A DNA stretch of 64,000 bases from Virgibacillus chiguensis (GCF_900129865.1 NZ_FQXD01000003.1:228645-292644); one strand, 5' to 3'; numbered from the stretch's first letter, positions 16,725-27,497 are shown. Notes: generated by a model from the letters alone, not told the origin. Translations and numbers: made by a program.

Positions 16725-17204
16725 ATGGCTAAAAAAATATCCATTTTTATTGGTGTTATTGTCGTTTTATTTGCAGGTCTATATTTTGTTGTCGACTACA
16801 AAAATAACCAAGCTGTTGAAGATAACAACAACCCTTATGGAGATAAAGAGCTGGAGCAGGGCACAATTGATCAATTAGATGATCCAAACTATAAGAATCA
16901 GATTATGCCAGATGAGCTCAAAAAGAAAGTGGATAGTGGAGATCCTGTAACGGTTTATTTTTATAGTCCAACATGTTCACACTGTCAGTCAACTACTCCG
17001 TATCTTGTGCCTTTAGCAGAAGATAATGACATCGATATGAAAAAAATGAACTTACTTGAGTTTAATAATGAGAGGGAAGTTTACAGCATAGATTCTGTAC
17101 CAACTTTAGTCCATTTTGAAGATGGCAAAGAAGTTTCACGTATTGTTGGTGATCAGGGGGAAGCGAATTTTCAAACCTTCTTTGATGAATATGTAAATAG
17201 ATAA
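16725..17204 (+). CDS. Membrane-anchored thioredoxin-like protein, CSHC active site
   Basis: A 159-residue protein with an uncleaved N-terminal anchor (residues 5-23), a short acidic linker and a thioredoxin fold. The active site is SPTCSHCQ (Cys84, Cys87) and the cis-proline loop is SVPTLV. The dipeptide between the cysteines (Ser-His) differs from the Gly-Pro of reducing thioredoxins; His next to the second cysteine is usual in oxidising DsbA-like proteins. Together with bdbC just upstream it suggests an extracytoplasmic disulfide-forming couple. It is shorter than BdbD. Confidence 0.85.
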   Translation: MAKKISIFIGVIVVLFAGLYFVVDYKNNQAVEDNNNPYGDKELEQGTIDQLDDPNYKNQIMPDELKKKVDSGDPVTVYFYSPTCSHCQSTTPYLVPLAEDNDIDMKKMNLLEFNNEREVYSIDSVPTLVHFEDGKEVSRIVGDQGEANFQTFFDEYVNR

Positions 17205-17240
17205 AACAGTAACATGTTATAGAGTTTATTATGTAGCATC

Positions 17241-17272
17241 GAAAAGCCAACTATTGAATAGTTGGCTTTTCT
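17241..17272 (+). terminator. Terminator of the thioredoxin-like gene
   Basis: GAAAAGCCAACTAT (17241-17254), loop TGA, then the exact complement ATAGTTGGCTTTTC (17258-17271). Confidence 0.88.
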
Positions 17273-17288
17273 AAATAGATAAGAAAGT

Positions 17289-17943
17289 GAATCACGGTTA
17301 CTTGATAATTTATGTGCTGCTTTACAATGTGCTAACATTGATTACGCTATTTACGATAAAACAGTCCCTAACCCAACTGTTAGAAATATTGAAGAAGCAC
17401 TTACTTTATTTTGCGACCAACAATGTAAAGCAATGATTGCTTTAGGAAGGGGATCCGTTATAGACTGTGCAAAAGTAGTTGGAGCTAGATTTGTTATCCG
17501 AGTAAACCTATATCTAAAATGAAGGGTCAATTAAAGGTTCGTAAAGAGACACCAACATTATATGCTGTTCCGATTACTGCAGGGTCTGGGAGTGAAGCAA
17601 CGTTAGCAGTTGTTGGTAGTAATCCTGCTACTTTCGAAAAAGTACGCCTTATGTTCTGGAATTTTATGATGATGCGGTTTATGATTCATTGGCTGAACTT
17701 GCAGATACAGTACAGCCTATCAACCAATTCCCATCTAATAAAGAGAAAGCGCTTTGGATGATCAGGGAAATAAAACGAATGAATAAAGCAATGGGTATCC
17801 CTGAAAAAATAGCTACAATTGATAAAGGTGTTATCCCTAAAATAGTAGAAAGGGCTCTAAAGGAAGCAAATCCATTATAACCAGTCCCTCAAATACTAAC
17901 TAAACAGGATTTGTACCACCTGTATTATCAAATTACTGAATGA
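17289..17943 (+). pseudogene. Decayed iron-containing alcohol dehydrogenase
   Basis: Fragments in changing frames match the family. The first has IALGRGSVIDCAKVVGAR (about 17430-17490). After a frameshift near 17505 comes KGQLKVRKETPTLYAVP and AGSGSEATLAVV. After a further shift and loss of about 200 codons near 17650 comes DSLAELADTVQPINQF through KRMNKAMGIPEKI to ERALKEANPL. There TAA (17878-17880) replaces an expected tyrosine codon, and the reading continues PVPQILTKQDLYHLYYQITE to TGA at 17943. The start codon, the iron-binding histidines and much of the C-terminal domain are missing, so no active enzyme can be made. Confidence 0.88.
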
Positions 17944-18026
17944 TTATCCATACTGAGATTTTTGGCTACCGTTTCCGTTTTATTTCGATAGCTACTACAC
18001 CCTGATCGCGACATAGGAACATACGA

Positions 18027-18524
18027 TTATTTCTCTTCTGTCACCATATGATAAGATGTTATAAATGGTCGATCTGCATAATAATCGGGAGTTTTCACAG
18101 ATGGATTCTTATGTGCCTGTTTAAACTGATCTGACGTTTTCCAATTCTCAAAATCTTGCACAGAGCGCCATTGGGTGAAAACAATGTAGGTATTTCCTTT
18201 TTTTGGTTTTAACAGGCGGAATGCTTGGAATCCTGGCATTTTTTCTACCTCATGTTTGCGATTTTGAAAATGATGCTCAAAAACGGGTTGCCCTTCTTCT
18301 GTTACGGGTATGTTATTCATAACAACATATCCTTCTTCTTGTACCGCTCCAATTGTAATTAAAATTACATATTCTCTTCCAGAATTGAAAATGCTTTTAG
18401 CTTTATCCTCATAATAGGCAAGCGAACTGGATTCACCATGCATAAGGGATATATGTTTTTCTGGGTGTTTATCAATGATTTTTTGTAAAAATTCAGCGGT
18501 TCCATTTGTCATATGAGCAAACAT
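18027..18524 (-). CDS. hmoB: Heme-degrading monooxygenase HmoB
   Basis: A 165-residue protein whose C-terminal half is an antibiotic-biosynthesis-monooxygenase (ABM) fold (FQNRKHEVEKMPGFQAFRLL, then YIVFTQWRSVQDFENWKTSD). This matches HmoB (YhgC) of B. subtilis, a cytosolic enzyme that opens the heme ring to free iron. Its position just before pbpF and hemEHY is the B. subtilis arrangement. The second ATG (18524) is 8 nt from GGAGG and is preferred over the first ATG at 18530, which lies too close. Confidence 0.85.
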   Translation of the reverse strand: MFAHMTNGTAEFLQKIIDKHPEKHISLMHGESSSLAYYEDKAKSIFNSGREYVILITIGAVQEEGYVVMNNIPVTEEGQPVFEHHFQNRKHEVEKMPGFQAFRLLKPKKGNTYIVFTQWRSVQDFENWKTSDQFKQAHKNPSVKTPDYYADRPFITSYHMVTEEK

Positions 18525-19213
18525 AATCATTACCTCCTCGTATAGTATGTTTAGGCATTACTTTCGCCTTCTCAATCTTAACTCATTCATAAAAATTAAT
18601 CTGCTAGTGCACCCAGGCTGCTTGAACCTCCTTGCTCACAAAAACCGTTCGCTGTGGGGTCTCAAGACTCATGCTTTCCCCACTGGAGTCGCCGCCTTCC
18701 GTTTCAAGTAACTTGGTTTAGAATTCATGAAAGAGTAAAAGCTTTAAATAATATGTCAAATACCTTGGACGTTCCGCGATGTTCCTAGATCATTTGGGAC
18801 AATTCTTTTTTCCTTCTGCGGGCGTAACTGTATTACGAAGACTGTTTCTCCGTGTGCGTTTCGACCTTCAACCTTCCCATAAAGACTTGGCGCTAAGTGA
18901 AGTCTTTATGAAGTGAAATTAGACAGTAGATGCTTGACTTACTATAGTAAGTATCTCTTACCTACTATACTACCTTAGTGAACAGGAGCTAAGTCAAATC
19001 ATTTCTCTTTTTTCCAGATAGGCTGTAAAACTCTCACTTACTTCAAAAACTGAAAATAAAGTATAGGTGCCTTTTGCACAGCCATTTTTGAAGCGTTCTG
19101 CACCATCTTATGAAGGGAAATTGAAACAATTATTATTTAATATGAAATATAAATACTTTAAGATTGTATCATTCTGTCGTATAATGTAGAAGTGACAATA
19201 TAGAGGTGAACCA
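18525..19213. other. Gene-free interval with GC-richer block
   Basis: About 690 bp without a supported gene. From about 18600 to 18910 the sequence is richer in G and C than its surroundings and contains GGGGTCTCAAGACTCATGC near TTTCCCCACTGGAGTCGCCG, then an 11-bp hairpin CATAAAGACTT (18878-18888) with AAGTCTTTATG (18900-18910). It could be a repeat or a remnant of a mobile element; I cannot name it. The last 150 bp are AT-rich and should include the pbpF promoter. Confidence 0.4.
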
Positions 19214-21391
19214 ATGAGCAGAATAGAAAAAAGGAAGAAGAAGCGTTCACGCTTGTTGAAAAAATGGAAAATAATTTTATATAGTTGTTTATTCATGATA
19301 ATCATCGGATTAGTTAGTTATGCTTCCATTATTTTTGGTGGTCGGTTGATTGTTGATGATGAACAATTTTTTTTGGACGCAACGACAACGGTAGAAACAA
19401 GAGATGGCAAGGTAATTGGCAGGCTTTATCATGAAAATCGCACCTTAGCTAATTTAGATGACATACCTGAGCATGTGCGAGATGCATTTATTGCTATTGA
19501 AGATCGCAGGTTTTATGACCATCAAGGGGTTGATTTTCGTTCTGTTTTTCGAGCGGTGTATAAAGATATTTTGGCTATGCAGAAAGTAGAAGGCGCTAGC
19601 ACGATTACACAACAACTTGTTAAAAATTTATTTTTAAGTCATGAGAAAACATGGCTTCGTAAAACCAAAGAAGTCATGGCATCTGTTTATTTAGAACGCA
19701 CATTACCGAAAGAGCGGATATTGGAATTGTATTTAAACGAAATTTACTTTGGACATGGCGTTTATGGCATAGCTACAGCTGCTAATTATTATTTTTCCAA
19801 AGATGTAGAGGATCTGTCTATTGCAGAAGGTGCATTGCTAGCTGGCCTTGCTAAAGCACCTAATGGATATTCACCCATTAACTATCCTGAAAAGGCAATA
19901 AATCGGAGGAATACAGTACTCTTGGCAATGAAAGATATTGGCGTTATAAGCGAAGAACAGCAAAATAAAGCAAAAAAGCAGAAACTTGATCTGAAAGTAA
20001 ATAAATGGGAACCTGAACCATGGTGGACAGACTATAGTGATTTTGTTATGAAAGAAGCCGCTCAAGAACATCATTTATCGTTAGAAGAATTAAAGCGAGG
20101 CGGTTATCGTTTAATTGTTAACGTTAATCCTGCTGTACAAAAAGTTGCTTATGAACAATTTAAACAAGATTCCTTTTTTCCTGGGAGCACGGATGATGTA
20201 CAAGGCGCTTTTACGATGATGGATCACAAAACAGGGGATATTGTAGCGGTAATTGGTGGACGTGATTTTACATTTGGTGACTTGAATCGAGCAACTGCAT
20301 CGAGGCAACCAGGTTCTACCTTCAAACCACTAGCGGTTTATGGTCCAGCACTTATGAAAGAAGAAAAGTATCACCCTTATGCTTTAATACCCGATCAAAA
20401 ACAAGCCTATGATGGTTATACAGCGGAAAATTACGATGATCAGTATGGTGGTTTTGTTTCCATTTATGATGCCATTATTTATTCTAAAAACGCCCCTGCT
20501 GTATGGTTATTAAATGAAATTGGGATTACCGATGCAAAGAAGTATTTAAAAAAGCTCCATCTTCCCGTCGAGGATAAAGGATTAGCGATTGCTTTAGGTG
20601 GCTTATCTAAAGGCGTAACACCAGCTGAATTAATGGAAGCTTATACTAGTTTTGCTCAGCGTGGAAAAGTCGTTAAAGCTCAAGCTATTGATCAAATTAA
20701 GGATCGACACCACCAAAAAGTGTTCCAAGCGAATCGCAAGGCAGAAAAAGTATTTCATCCACAAGTAGCTTGGAATATGACAGAAATGCTAGAGCAAACC
20801 GTTAAATCAGGAACAGCGTCTGCGGGAAGTTTTGCAAAAGCATTAGCTGGAAAGACAGGATCTACAGAGCATCCGCAAGTGGAAGGAAAAGTAAAAGATG
20901 CGTGGTTTGCAGGCTATACTCCAACGTATGCAATGGCATTATGGATGGGGTACGATCAAACGGATGAGGAGCATTATTTAACGGGGGGAAGCGCCTATCC
21001 GACGAGGTTAGTGAAATCTATTTTAACAGAGCTCGATCAGCAAGAGCCATTAGCGGATTCGTTTGCAAAACCTGCAGAAGTAGATGCTTTACCGGAACCT
21101 ATCATACTACCAGAAATTAAAAATGTACAAGCCAGTTATGCTTTTGGTAGTTTGTCTTTGTTTCAGGGGAAGATTACTTGGCAAGGGTCAGAGGATGACC
21201 GCGTTATCTATCGAATTTACCGAAAAAAAGAAGGTATTGATGAACGAGTTGGTCAAGTCAAAGGAGAAACGGAATTTGTAGTTGAAAACGCATTGTTGAA
21301 CGAAAAAGAATATTATGTTGTCCCTTATGACCCGTTGACAAAAACGGAAGGCTCTTCATCTAACGCAGTAACGCTTAGCTGGGGAGCATGA
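19214..21391 (+). CDS. pbpF: Class A penicillin-binding protein PbpF
   Basis: A 725-residue bifunctional peptidoglycan synthase. A basic cytoplasmic tail and one membrane helix (about 20-42) precede the GT51 glycosyltransferase domain, with catalytic Glu96 in EDRRFYDHQG. The transpeptidase domain has Ser368 and Lys371 in GSTFK, SKN at 424-426 and KTG at 547-549. A C-terminal domain (about 625-725) resembles fibronectin type III. The position before hemE matches pbpF of B. subtilis, a sporulation-associated PBP. Start ATG follows AGAGGTGA. Confidence 0.9.
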   Translation: MSRIEKRKKKRSRLLKKWKIILYSCLFMIIIGLVSYASIIFGGRLIVDDEQFFLDATTTVETRDGKVIGRLYHENRTLANLDDIPEHVRDAFIAIEDRRFYDHQGVDFRSVFRAVYKDILAMQKVEGASTITQQLVKNLFLSHEKTWLRKTKEVMASVYLERTLPKERILELYLNEIYFGHGVYGIATAANYYFSKDVEDLSIAEGALLAGLAKAPNGYSPINYPEKAINRRNTVLLAMKDIGVISEEQQNKAKKQKLDLKVNKWEPEPWWTDYSDFVMKEAAQEHHLSLEELKRGGYRLIVNVNPAVQKVAYEQFKQDSFFPGSTDDVQGAFTMMDHKTGDIVAVIGGRDFTFGDLNRATASRQPGSTFKPLAVYGPALMKEEKYHPYALIPDQKQAYDGYTAENYDDQYGGFVSIYDAIIYSKNAPAVWLLNEIGITDAKKYLKKLHLPVEDKGLAIALGGLSKGVTPAELMEAYTSFAQRGKVVKAQAIDQIKDRHHQKVFQANRKAEKVFHPQVAWNMTEMLEQTVKSGTASAGSFAKALAGKTGSTEHPQVEGKVKDAWFAGYTPTYAMALWMGYDQTDEEHYLTGGSAYPTRLVKSILTELDQQEPLADSFAKPAEVDALPEPIILPEIKNVQASYAFGSLSLFQGKITWQGSEDDRVIYRIYRKKEGIDERVGQVKGETEFVVENALLNEKEYYVVPYDPLTKTEGSSSNAVTLSWGA

Positions 21392-21493
21392 TTTAGACAA
21401 AATAATGACAAATAGTAGCGCTTACTGTACACAATTCCAGATGATCGTTATAGTAAGATTGGGAATATAGAACGTTGAAAAGGATGGATGGGC

Positions 21494-22534
21494 ATGGCAA
21501 ACAAATTCAATGATACGATTATTCGAGCTTATAAAGGGGAATCTACGAATTATACACCAGTTTGGTTTATGCGTCAGGCTGGGAGGTCACAACCTGAATA
21601 TAGAAAATTAAAAGAGAAGTATTCTTTATTTGAAATTACACATCAACCAGAATTATGTGCCTATGTAACGCGATTACCAGTAGAAAATTACAATGTAGAC
21701 GCAGCAATTCTGTATAAAGATATCATGTCTCCGCTGCCAGCAATAGGGGTGGACGTGGAAATTAAATCAGGTATTGGTCCAGTGATTGATAATCCAATTG
21801 CCTCTCTTCGTGATGTAGAAAAGCTTGGAGCAATTGATCCACAATCCGACGTTCCGTATGTATTGGAGACAATTCGCCTGTTGACACAAGAACAGTTACA
21901 AGTACCCTTAATTGGTTTTAGTGGCGCTCCTTTTACATTGGCGAGCTATATGATTGAGGGAGGACCGTCAAAGAACTACAGTAAAACGAAAGCATTTATG
22001 TATCAGCAACGAGAAGCGTGGTTTTTACTAATGGATAAATTGGCTGATATGACCATTACGTATGTAGAAGCTCAGATTGAAGATGGTGCACAGGCTATTC
22101 AAATTTTTGATTCTTGGGTAGGTAATTTAAATGCGTCTGATTACCGTATTTTTATTAAACCAGTAATGACAAGAATTTTTTCTGAACTGCAACGACACGA
22201 CGTCCCACTCATTCTATTTGGTGTCGGCGCACGGCATTTATTGATGGAGTTTAACAATTTACCTGTTGATGTGATTGGGTTAGACTGGAGGACTTCCGTG
22301 CAAGAAGCAAGGAATATGGGAGTTACGAAAGTGTTGCAAGGAAATTTAGACCCAGCAATTTTGTTAACAGAGTGGGAAATGCTAGAGAAGCGAACACAAG
22401 CTATATTGGATGAAGGCTTAGCAGATGGAAACCATGTTTTTAATCTTGGTCATGGCGTGACGCCAGATATTCAACCGGCTACATTAAAAAGATTAACTGC
22501 GTTTATTCATGAGTATAGCCAGCGTAATAGGTAA
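21494..22534 (+). CDS. hemE: Uroporphyrinogen decarboxylase HemE
   Basis: A 346-residue enzyme that decarboxylates uroporphyrinogen III to coproporphyrinogen [19 protein letters not shown] near the N-terminus and [17 protein letters not shown] are family signatures, and FNLGHGV lies near the C-terminus. ATG at 21494 is 10 nt from AAAAGG and is preferred to the ATG at 21488, only 4 nt away. First gene of hemEHY, as in B. subtilis. Confidence 0.93.
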   Translation: MANKFNDTIIRAYKGESTNYTPVWFMRQAGRSQPEYRKLKEKYSLFEITHQPELCAYVTRLPVENYNVDAAILYKDIMSPLPAIGVDVEIKSGIGPVIDNPIASLRDVEKLGAIDPQSDVPYVLETIRLLTQEQLQVPLIGFSGAPFTLASYMIEGGPSKNYSKTKAFMYQQREAWFLLMDKLADMTITYVEAQIEDGAQAIQIFDSWVGNLNASDYRIFIKPVMTRIFSELQRHDVPLILFGVGARHLLMEFNNLPVDVIGLDWRTSVQEARNMGVTKVLQGNLDPAILLTEWEMLEKRTQAILDEGLADGNHVFNLGHGVTPDIQPATLKRLTAFIHEYSQRNR

Positions 22535-22567
22535 AAAGAAAAAATTATATTTGCGAGGTGTTGAATC

Positions 22568-23509
22568 ATGGGGAAAAAGAAAATGGGATTATTAGTGATG
22601 GCTTATGGAACACCATACAAGGAAGAGGACATTGAACGGTATTATACACATATTCGCCACGGCAGAAAGCCTGAAGCAGAAGCATTGCAAGACTTAAAAG
22701 ATCGTTACAAAGCAATTGGAGGCATATCTCCATTGGCAAAAATAACGAATCAGCAAGTGGAGAAGCTGGAGGCAACATTAAATGCCGTTCAAAACGAATA
22801 TGACTTTAAAGCATATACTGGGTTAAAACATATTGAGCCATTTATTGAAGATGCTGTGCAACAAATGGCTGAAGATGGTATGGAAGAAGCGGTGTCAATT
22901 GTTTTAGCACCACATTTTTCTACTTTTAGCGTACAATCCTATAATAAACGAGCAAAAAATGAAGCTGAAAAATATGGTATTACGATTACTTCTGTGGAAA
23001 GCTGGTATGATGAGCCTGGTTTTATTAAATATTGGGCTGATCAAATTACCGACGTTTATGCCAAGATGGCAGACGAGGAACGGGAAAAAGCAGTGCTGAT
23101 TGTTTCTGCCCATAGTTTGCCTGAGAAAATCTTACAGGATGGTGACCCTTATCCACAACAGTTAGAAGAAACCGCCAAACTAATTTCAGAAGCAACTGGG
23201 ATTAAGAATTATGAAATTGGTTGGCAAAGTGAAGGCAACACACCAGATCCTTGGTTAGGACCAGATGTACAGGATCTTACAAGAGATCTTTACGAGCAAA
23301 AGGGATACCAAGCTTTTGTTTACGCACCTGTAGGTTTTATAGCCGACCATTTAGAAGTGTTATATGACAATGATTACGAATGCAAAGTAGTTTGTGATGA
23401 AATAGGTGCATCCTATTATCGACCAGAGATGCCAAACGTACATCCACAATTTATTCATACATTAAGCGATGTTGTACTAAAGCAAGTAAAGCGTGAACCG
23501 AATGAATAA
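22568..23509 (+). CDS. hemH: Coproporphyrin III ferrochelatase (HemH/CpfC)
   Basis: A 313-residue ferrochelatase that inserts iron into coproporphyrin III in the Gram-positive heme pathway. SAHSLPE carries the metal-ligand histidine (His182), and [17 protein letters not shown] holds the conserved glutamate. The start, 33 bp after hemE, has GCGAGGTG. The end overlaps hemY by 8 bp. Confidence 0.93.
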   Translation: MGKKKMGLLVMAYGTPYKEEDIERYYTHIRHGRKPEAEALQDLKDRYKAIGGISPLAKITNQQVEKLEATLNAVQNEYDFKAYTGLKHIEPFIEDAVQQMAEDGMEEAVSIVLAPHFSTFSVQSYNKRAKNEAEKYGITITSVESWYDEPGFIKYWADQITDVYAKMADEEREKAVLIVSAHSLPEKILQDGDPYPQQLEETAKLISEATGIKNYEIGWQSEGNTPDPWLGPDVQDLTRDLYEQKGYQAFVYAPVGFIADHLEVLYDNDYECKVVCDEIGASYYRPEMPNVHPQFIHTLSDVVLKQVKREPNE

Positions 23510-24908
23510 TTCAAAACAAATTGTCATTATAGGCGGCGGTATAACAGGTTTATCTGCTGCCTATTATTTACAAAAACAGCTTGTTGAAAAGCAACTTCCT
23601 TATAAGGTGAAGCTTGTGGAAGCAAGTAGTCATCTAGGGGGGAAAATAAGAACGTTGCACCGGGATGGATTTACGATTGAACAAGGTGCCGACTCGATGT
23701 TAATTCGTAAACAGCCGGCTATGAAATTAGTACAAGAGCTACATCTTGAAGATCAAATTGTTCGTAATGCTACGGGGAAATCCTATATTTTGAAGGGGAA
23801 TAAGTTCCACCGTATGCCACAGGATACCTACATGGGAATTCCGAAAAATGCGCGTTCTATATGGGCTTCTACATTAATTTCTCCAAAAGGAAAATTAAGA
23901 GCTTTGGCAGATTTTTGGAAGGGAAAAGGAAAAGACGAAACAGATGAGTCTTTAGCAGCTTTTTTTAGACGTCGCTTCGGAGATGAATTACTCCATAATC
24001 AGATTGAAACGCTGTTATCTGGAATTCATTCTGGGAATATAGAAGAAATGAGTTTAACAGCTTCTTACCCACATTTTCGTCAATTGGAGCAAGAGTATGG
24101 AAGTTTAATGAAAGGATTAAACCAAACCATTCCAAAAGCTACCAAAGATAAAGAAAAAGGACCGGCACATGGTGCTTTCTTTTCCTTTCAAAACGGTTTA
24201 GGTACTTTAGTAGATCGTTTAGCAGAAGAAATTGGAGAAGAGAATATGAAGCTTCAGACAGCCGTTGATCATATCGAAAAAAAGGAACACGGCTATCATG
24301 TACTGCTAAGTGATGGAAATGTTTATAAAGCAGATGCTGTTATTATGGCTACACCACATTTTACCGTGCCGAAAATATTTAGCCAGTATGATTTCTTTCA
24401 ACCTTTTACAGAAGTACCTGCCACATCAACGGCTAATATTGTGTTGGCGTTTGATAAGGTGAAAATAAAAGATATAGATGGCACAGGATTTCTTGTGAAC
24501 AAGGACAGCAATTACCATATTACTGCTTGTACATGGACACATAAAAAATGGCCGTTAACAACCCCAGAAGGGAAAGTTTTAATGCGTTGTTATGTTGGAA
24601 GACCAGATAACGAAGAAATAGTCGAGGCGTCAGATGATGCTCTAACAGACATTGTGCTAAAAGATTTACATAAAGCAATGAAATTAAAAGGTGATCCGAT
24701 ATTTAATGTTGTTACACGTTGGCGAAATGGAAGACCGCAATATACAGTCGGGCACTTGGAACGACTTGCTGAAATTAGAAAACAAGCTAGGCTGCAGTTA
24801 CCTGGTGTTTTTTTAACAGGTTGTTCCTATGATGGTCAAGGTATTCCAGACTGCATTGAACAAGGAGAAAGAACAGCTCAGGAAGCATTACATTTTGTTT
24901 TACGTTAA
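23502..24908 (+). CDS. hemY: Coproporphyrinogen III oxidase (HemY/CgoX)
   Basis: A 468-residue FAD-dependent oxidase that makes coproporphyrin III. The dinucleotide-binding motif [17 protein letters not shown] is at the N-terminus, and [16 protein letters not shown] near the C-terminus is the second FAD-contact region. ATG at 23502 is chosen; a GTG at 23493 is also possible, and neither has a strong ribosome site, which fits coupling to hemH. Confidence 0.92.
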   Translation: MNNSKQIVIIGGGITGLSAAYYLQKQLVEKQLPYKVKLVEASSHLGGKIRTLHRDGFTIEQGADSMLIRKQPAMKLVQELHLEDQIVRNATGKSYILKGNKFHRMPQDTYMGIPKNARSIWASTLISPKGKLRALADFWKGKGKDETDESLAAFFRRRFGDELLHNQIETLLSGIHSGNIEEMSLTASYPHFRQLEQEYGSLMKGLNQTIPKATKDKEKGPAHGAFFSFQNGLGTLVDRLAEEIGEENMKLQTAVDHIEKKEHGYHVLLSDGNVYKADAVIMATPHFTVPKIFSQYDFFQPFTEVPATSTANIVLAFDKVKIKDIDGTGFLVNKDSNYHITACTWTHKKWPLTTPEGKVLMRCYVGRPDNEEIVEASDDALTDIVLKDLHKAMKLKGDPIFNVVTRWRNGRPQYTVGHLERLAEIRKQARLQLPGVFLTGCSYDGQGIPDCIEQGERTAQEALHFVLR

Positions 24909-24914
24909 CCTTAC

Positions 24915-24943
24915 CCCCCTATAATTATTGCCATTATAGGGGG
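24915..24943. terminator. Hairpin between convergent hemY and pepF
   Basis: CCCCCTATAAT (24915-24925) pairs perfectly with ATTATAGGGGG (24933-24943). There is no clear T run on the plus strand, so termination strength is uncertain. Confidence 0.6.
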
Positions 24944-24953
24944 CATCATGTCG

Positions 24954-26765
24954 TTACTTTTCTTTCTGATAACTTGCTTCTAATTGATCTACAAGTGATC
25001 CTACAAAGTCGACAGCTTGCTTAATAGGTTCAGGCGAAGACATATCCACACCAGCTTTTTGAATTAAATCAAGCGGCTTTAGTGTTCCTCCAGATTTTAA
25101 TACGTTCATCCAACGTTCGGCAGCTGGAGCCCCTTCTTGCTGGATAGTCTGTGCTACAGCAGTAGAGACGGTCAGACCGGCAGAGTACGTATAAGGGTAG
25201 AGTCCCATGTAGTAATGTGGTTGACGCATCCATGTGAGTCCGGCTCCTTCATCCATTGTTACTTTATCTCCCCAGAAATTCGCTAAAGCTTCTTTCTTTT
25301 GTTCAGAAAGAACTTTTGCTGTTAAAGGCGTCCCATTTTCGGCTAACGTATACACCCTTTTTTGGAATTCTGCCTCCAGTAAATGCGTCACAAAATTATG
25401 GTAATATGTCCCTAATAACTGGGTGATAATCCATCTTTTCATTCGCTCATCATCTGTTTTAGCTAATAAGTGATTCGCGAGCAGTAATTCATTTAATGTG
25501 GAAGGTGCTTCAACAAAGTACGTTGAAGGACGAGTATTAAATAAAGACTGTTCTTTTGCGGCAAAGTAAAAATGACCTGCGTGTCCCAATTCATGAGCTA
25601 ATACAAATGCACCGCGCATGGTATCTGTCCATGTAATTAGGATATAGGGATGTACGCCATAAGGGCTGGAGCAAAAAGCACCTGACCTTTTTCCAATGTT
25701 ATCAGCCAAGTCGACCCAACGGTTTTGAATAGCTTGTTTCATAACTTGTTGATATTCTTCTCCCATGATACCGAGAGCTTCCACAATTGTAGCTGTCGCT
25801 TCTTCATATGTAGTGACCGGATTGAAGTCTGGATCAAGCGACGCTTTCAGATCGCATAAGTATAATTCTTCCAATCCTAATTGTTCTTTTTTTAGTCTAG
25901 CAAATCGTTGCATATGAGGAGCGAGCTCTGCTTGAATAATATCTAGCTGATTATGATACATATCTGTCGTTACCTGTTGTGGGTGCAATAGCATATCCGT
26001 GACATTATCATACTGACGTTGCCTTGCCATCACCACTTGCTTGGTAACTTCTGTTGCATAAACGGCAGTGTATGTATGTTGATATTGTCGAAGCGTTTGT
26101 ACAAAAGATTTATATGCATTTCTACGAGCAGTGTTATCAGCAGTTAGCTCATAACGGTCTTCATACAATGCAGAAGACATAGGAAGTTCATTTCCATGCT
26201 CATCCGTAATGGAAGCAAACATCATATCGGACGATGTACTACGCTGATAAATCATATATGGCGCATCGTGAACTTCGGAAAGGGAAGCGAGTAGTTCTTC
26301 TATTTGCGAAGACAATGTATAAGGTTTTTTTTCTATTAAATCAGCAAGCATTTTGCGGTACGTTGCTAATTGGGGGTGCTGTTTTACAAAATCCCCAATG
26401 GTTTCTGTAGGTATTTCCAGTATTTCTGACTGAATAAAAGATAGTTTTGCTTGAATTATTGCTAGAGCTTGGGCTACTTTTGCGCTATCTTCTTGACGAG
26501 ATGGATCTGTTCCATCTGTACTGTTTCGTAAATTAGCATAGGTTGCTACCCAAATAACTCTTTTTTGAAAAGCTTCGTAGGTGGCAAGGCATTGATATAA
26601 TGTAGAAGCTTCTTTTCCTAATTCTCCTTTAAAAATCGCAAATTGTTCTACATCCTTTTGAATGGCCTCTAATTCGTTTTGCCAATCTTTGTGTGTAGAA
26701 AATAAATCTGATAAATCCCATGTTAAGTTTTCAGATAATTCAGAACGAGTTGGTCGTTTCTCCAT
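24954..26765 (-). CDS. pepF: Oligoendopeptidase F (M3 family)
   Basis: A 603-residue zinc endopeptidase that cleaves short cytosolic peptides. The catalytic site LAHELGHAGH is an HExxH motif, and a downstream Glu in FVEAPSTLNE would be the third zinc ligand. The length and the N-terminal LTWDLSDLF signature are standard for PepF. Start ATG follows AAAGGGGA. It stands alone, convergent with hemY. Confidence 0.92.
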   Translation of the reverse strand: MEKRPTRSELSENLTWDLSDLFSTHKDWQNELEAIQKDVEQFAIFKGELGKEASTLYQCLATYEAFQKRVIWVATYANLRNSTDGTDPSRQEDSAKVAQALAIIQAKLSFIQSEILEIPTETIGDFVKQHPQLATYRKMLADLIEKKPYTLSSQIEELLASLSEVHDAPYMIYQRSTSSDMMFASITDEHGNELPMSSALYEDRYELTADNTARRNAYKSFVQTLRQYQHTYTAVYATEVTKQVVMARQRQYDNVTDMLLHPQQVTTDMYHNQLDIIQAELAPHMQRFARLKKEQLGLEELYLCDLKASLDPDFNPVTTYEEATATIVEALGIMGEEYQQVMKQAIQNRWVDLADNIGKRSGAFCSSPYGVHPYILITWTDTMRGAFVLAHELGHAGHFYFAAKEQSLFNTRPSTYFVEAPSTLNELLLANHLLAKTDDERMKRWIITQLLGTYYHNFVTHLLEAEFQKRVYTLAENGTPLTAKVLSEQKKEALANFWGDKVTMDEGAGLTWMRQPHYYMGLYPYTYSAGLTVSTAVAQTIQQEGAPAAERWMNVLKSGGTLKPLDLIQKAGVDMSSPEPIKQAVDFVGSLVDQLEASYQKEK

Positions 26766-27120
26766 GGACGCTTCCCCTTTCCTAATTGAAAATTAGTAAA
26801 TTGTAAATAGTGATGCTGTAAGTTCGATTTGACAAACTTAGTATAAGACGTCTGATTTAAAGATGAATTATCTTTCTAAAGCAATCCTGTAGTTATTGGA
26901 TGTATGTATTATTATATTATAATGACTTGAATAATAATAGGTGTTTTAAGAAAATTTAGTATTCATTTCAAATATAAGACACTGTAAGAATGCTACTTCA
27001 AAAGTTGGAGGTAACAGCACCTAAATCCCTGATTCGTTCACCTAACAATCAGTGGGGATAAAAAAACCACCTCTTACTGAAGGTTCGCTTTATCATGCAA
27101 AATAACTTTCTTTGAACAGG

Positions 27121-27152
27121 AAAAAAGCTGACATGTCCATTGTCAGCTTTTC
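27121..27152. terminator. Terminator-like hairpin without an obvious gene
   Basis: AAAAGCTGACA (27123-27133) pairs with TGTCAGCTTTT (27141-27151). It is far from the nearest stop codons, so it may belong to repeat sequence or end transcription from yhfH. Confidence 0.5.
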
Positions 27153-27206
27153 TTAAAAGATAAGAAACTATAAAATTTGTTGCTATGGGATAAGGATTCA
27201 AAGGAT

Positions 27207-27416
27207 AGCCACGTCCGACTCCAGCGCTCAGCAACTAGGCGACTTCACGAAGTCGCCCTACGATAAGTCACCATCGGTTCGTTCTAAATAGGAAGGTCCG
27301 ACTAAAAACGGGCTTGCCGGAGGGCGTCGGTACGCCCCTGTTGAGGGCATGGTTCCTAAAACTTTCGTTAATTCGTTCCACTCGTTTTGTTGCTACATGT
27401 GCGCTTGCACCTTTGT
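27207..27416 (-). repeat. Dispersed repeat family A, full-length copy
   Basis: About 210 bp, inverted relative to the copy at 2829 and parallel to those at 45365 and 61989. Shared parts include AGTGGAACGAATTAACG, AAAGTTTTAGGAA, GCCCTCCGGCAAGCCCGTTT and GAACGAACCGATGGTGACTT. The ends form imperfect inverted repeats. Confidence 0.88.
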
Positions 27417-27497
27417 GTATAGGCCGTTCATGCTTGATGCGATTAATTTGAAGATGGTACTTGAACTGCTGGCAGATAAAGTAGTTTTCTCATACAT

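Larger units (their letters stand above)
26766..27497. other. Repeat-rich gap between pepF and yhfH
   Basis: About 730 bp with no gene seen. It contains a possible family-C repeat (about 26969-27080), a terminator-like hairpin (27121-27152) and a full family-A repeat (27207-27416). Confidence 0.5.
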
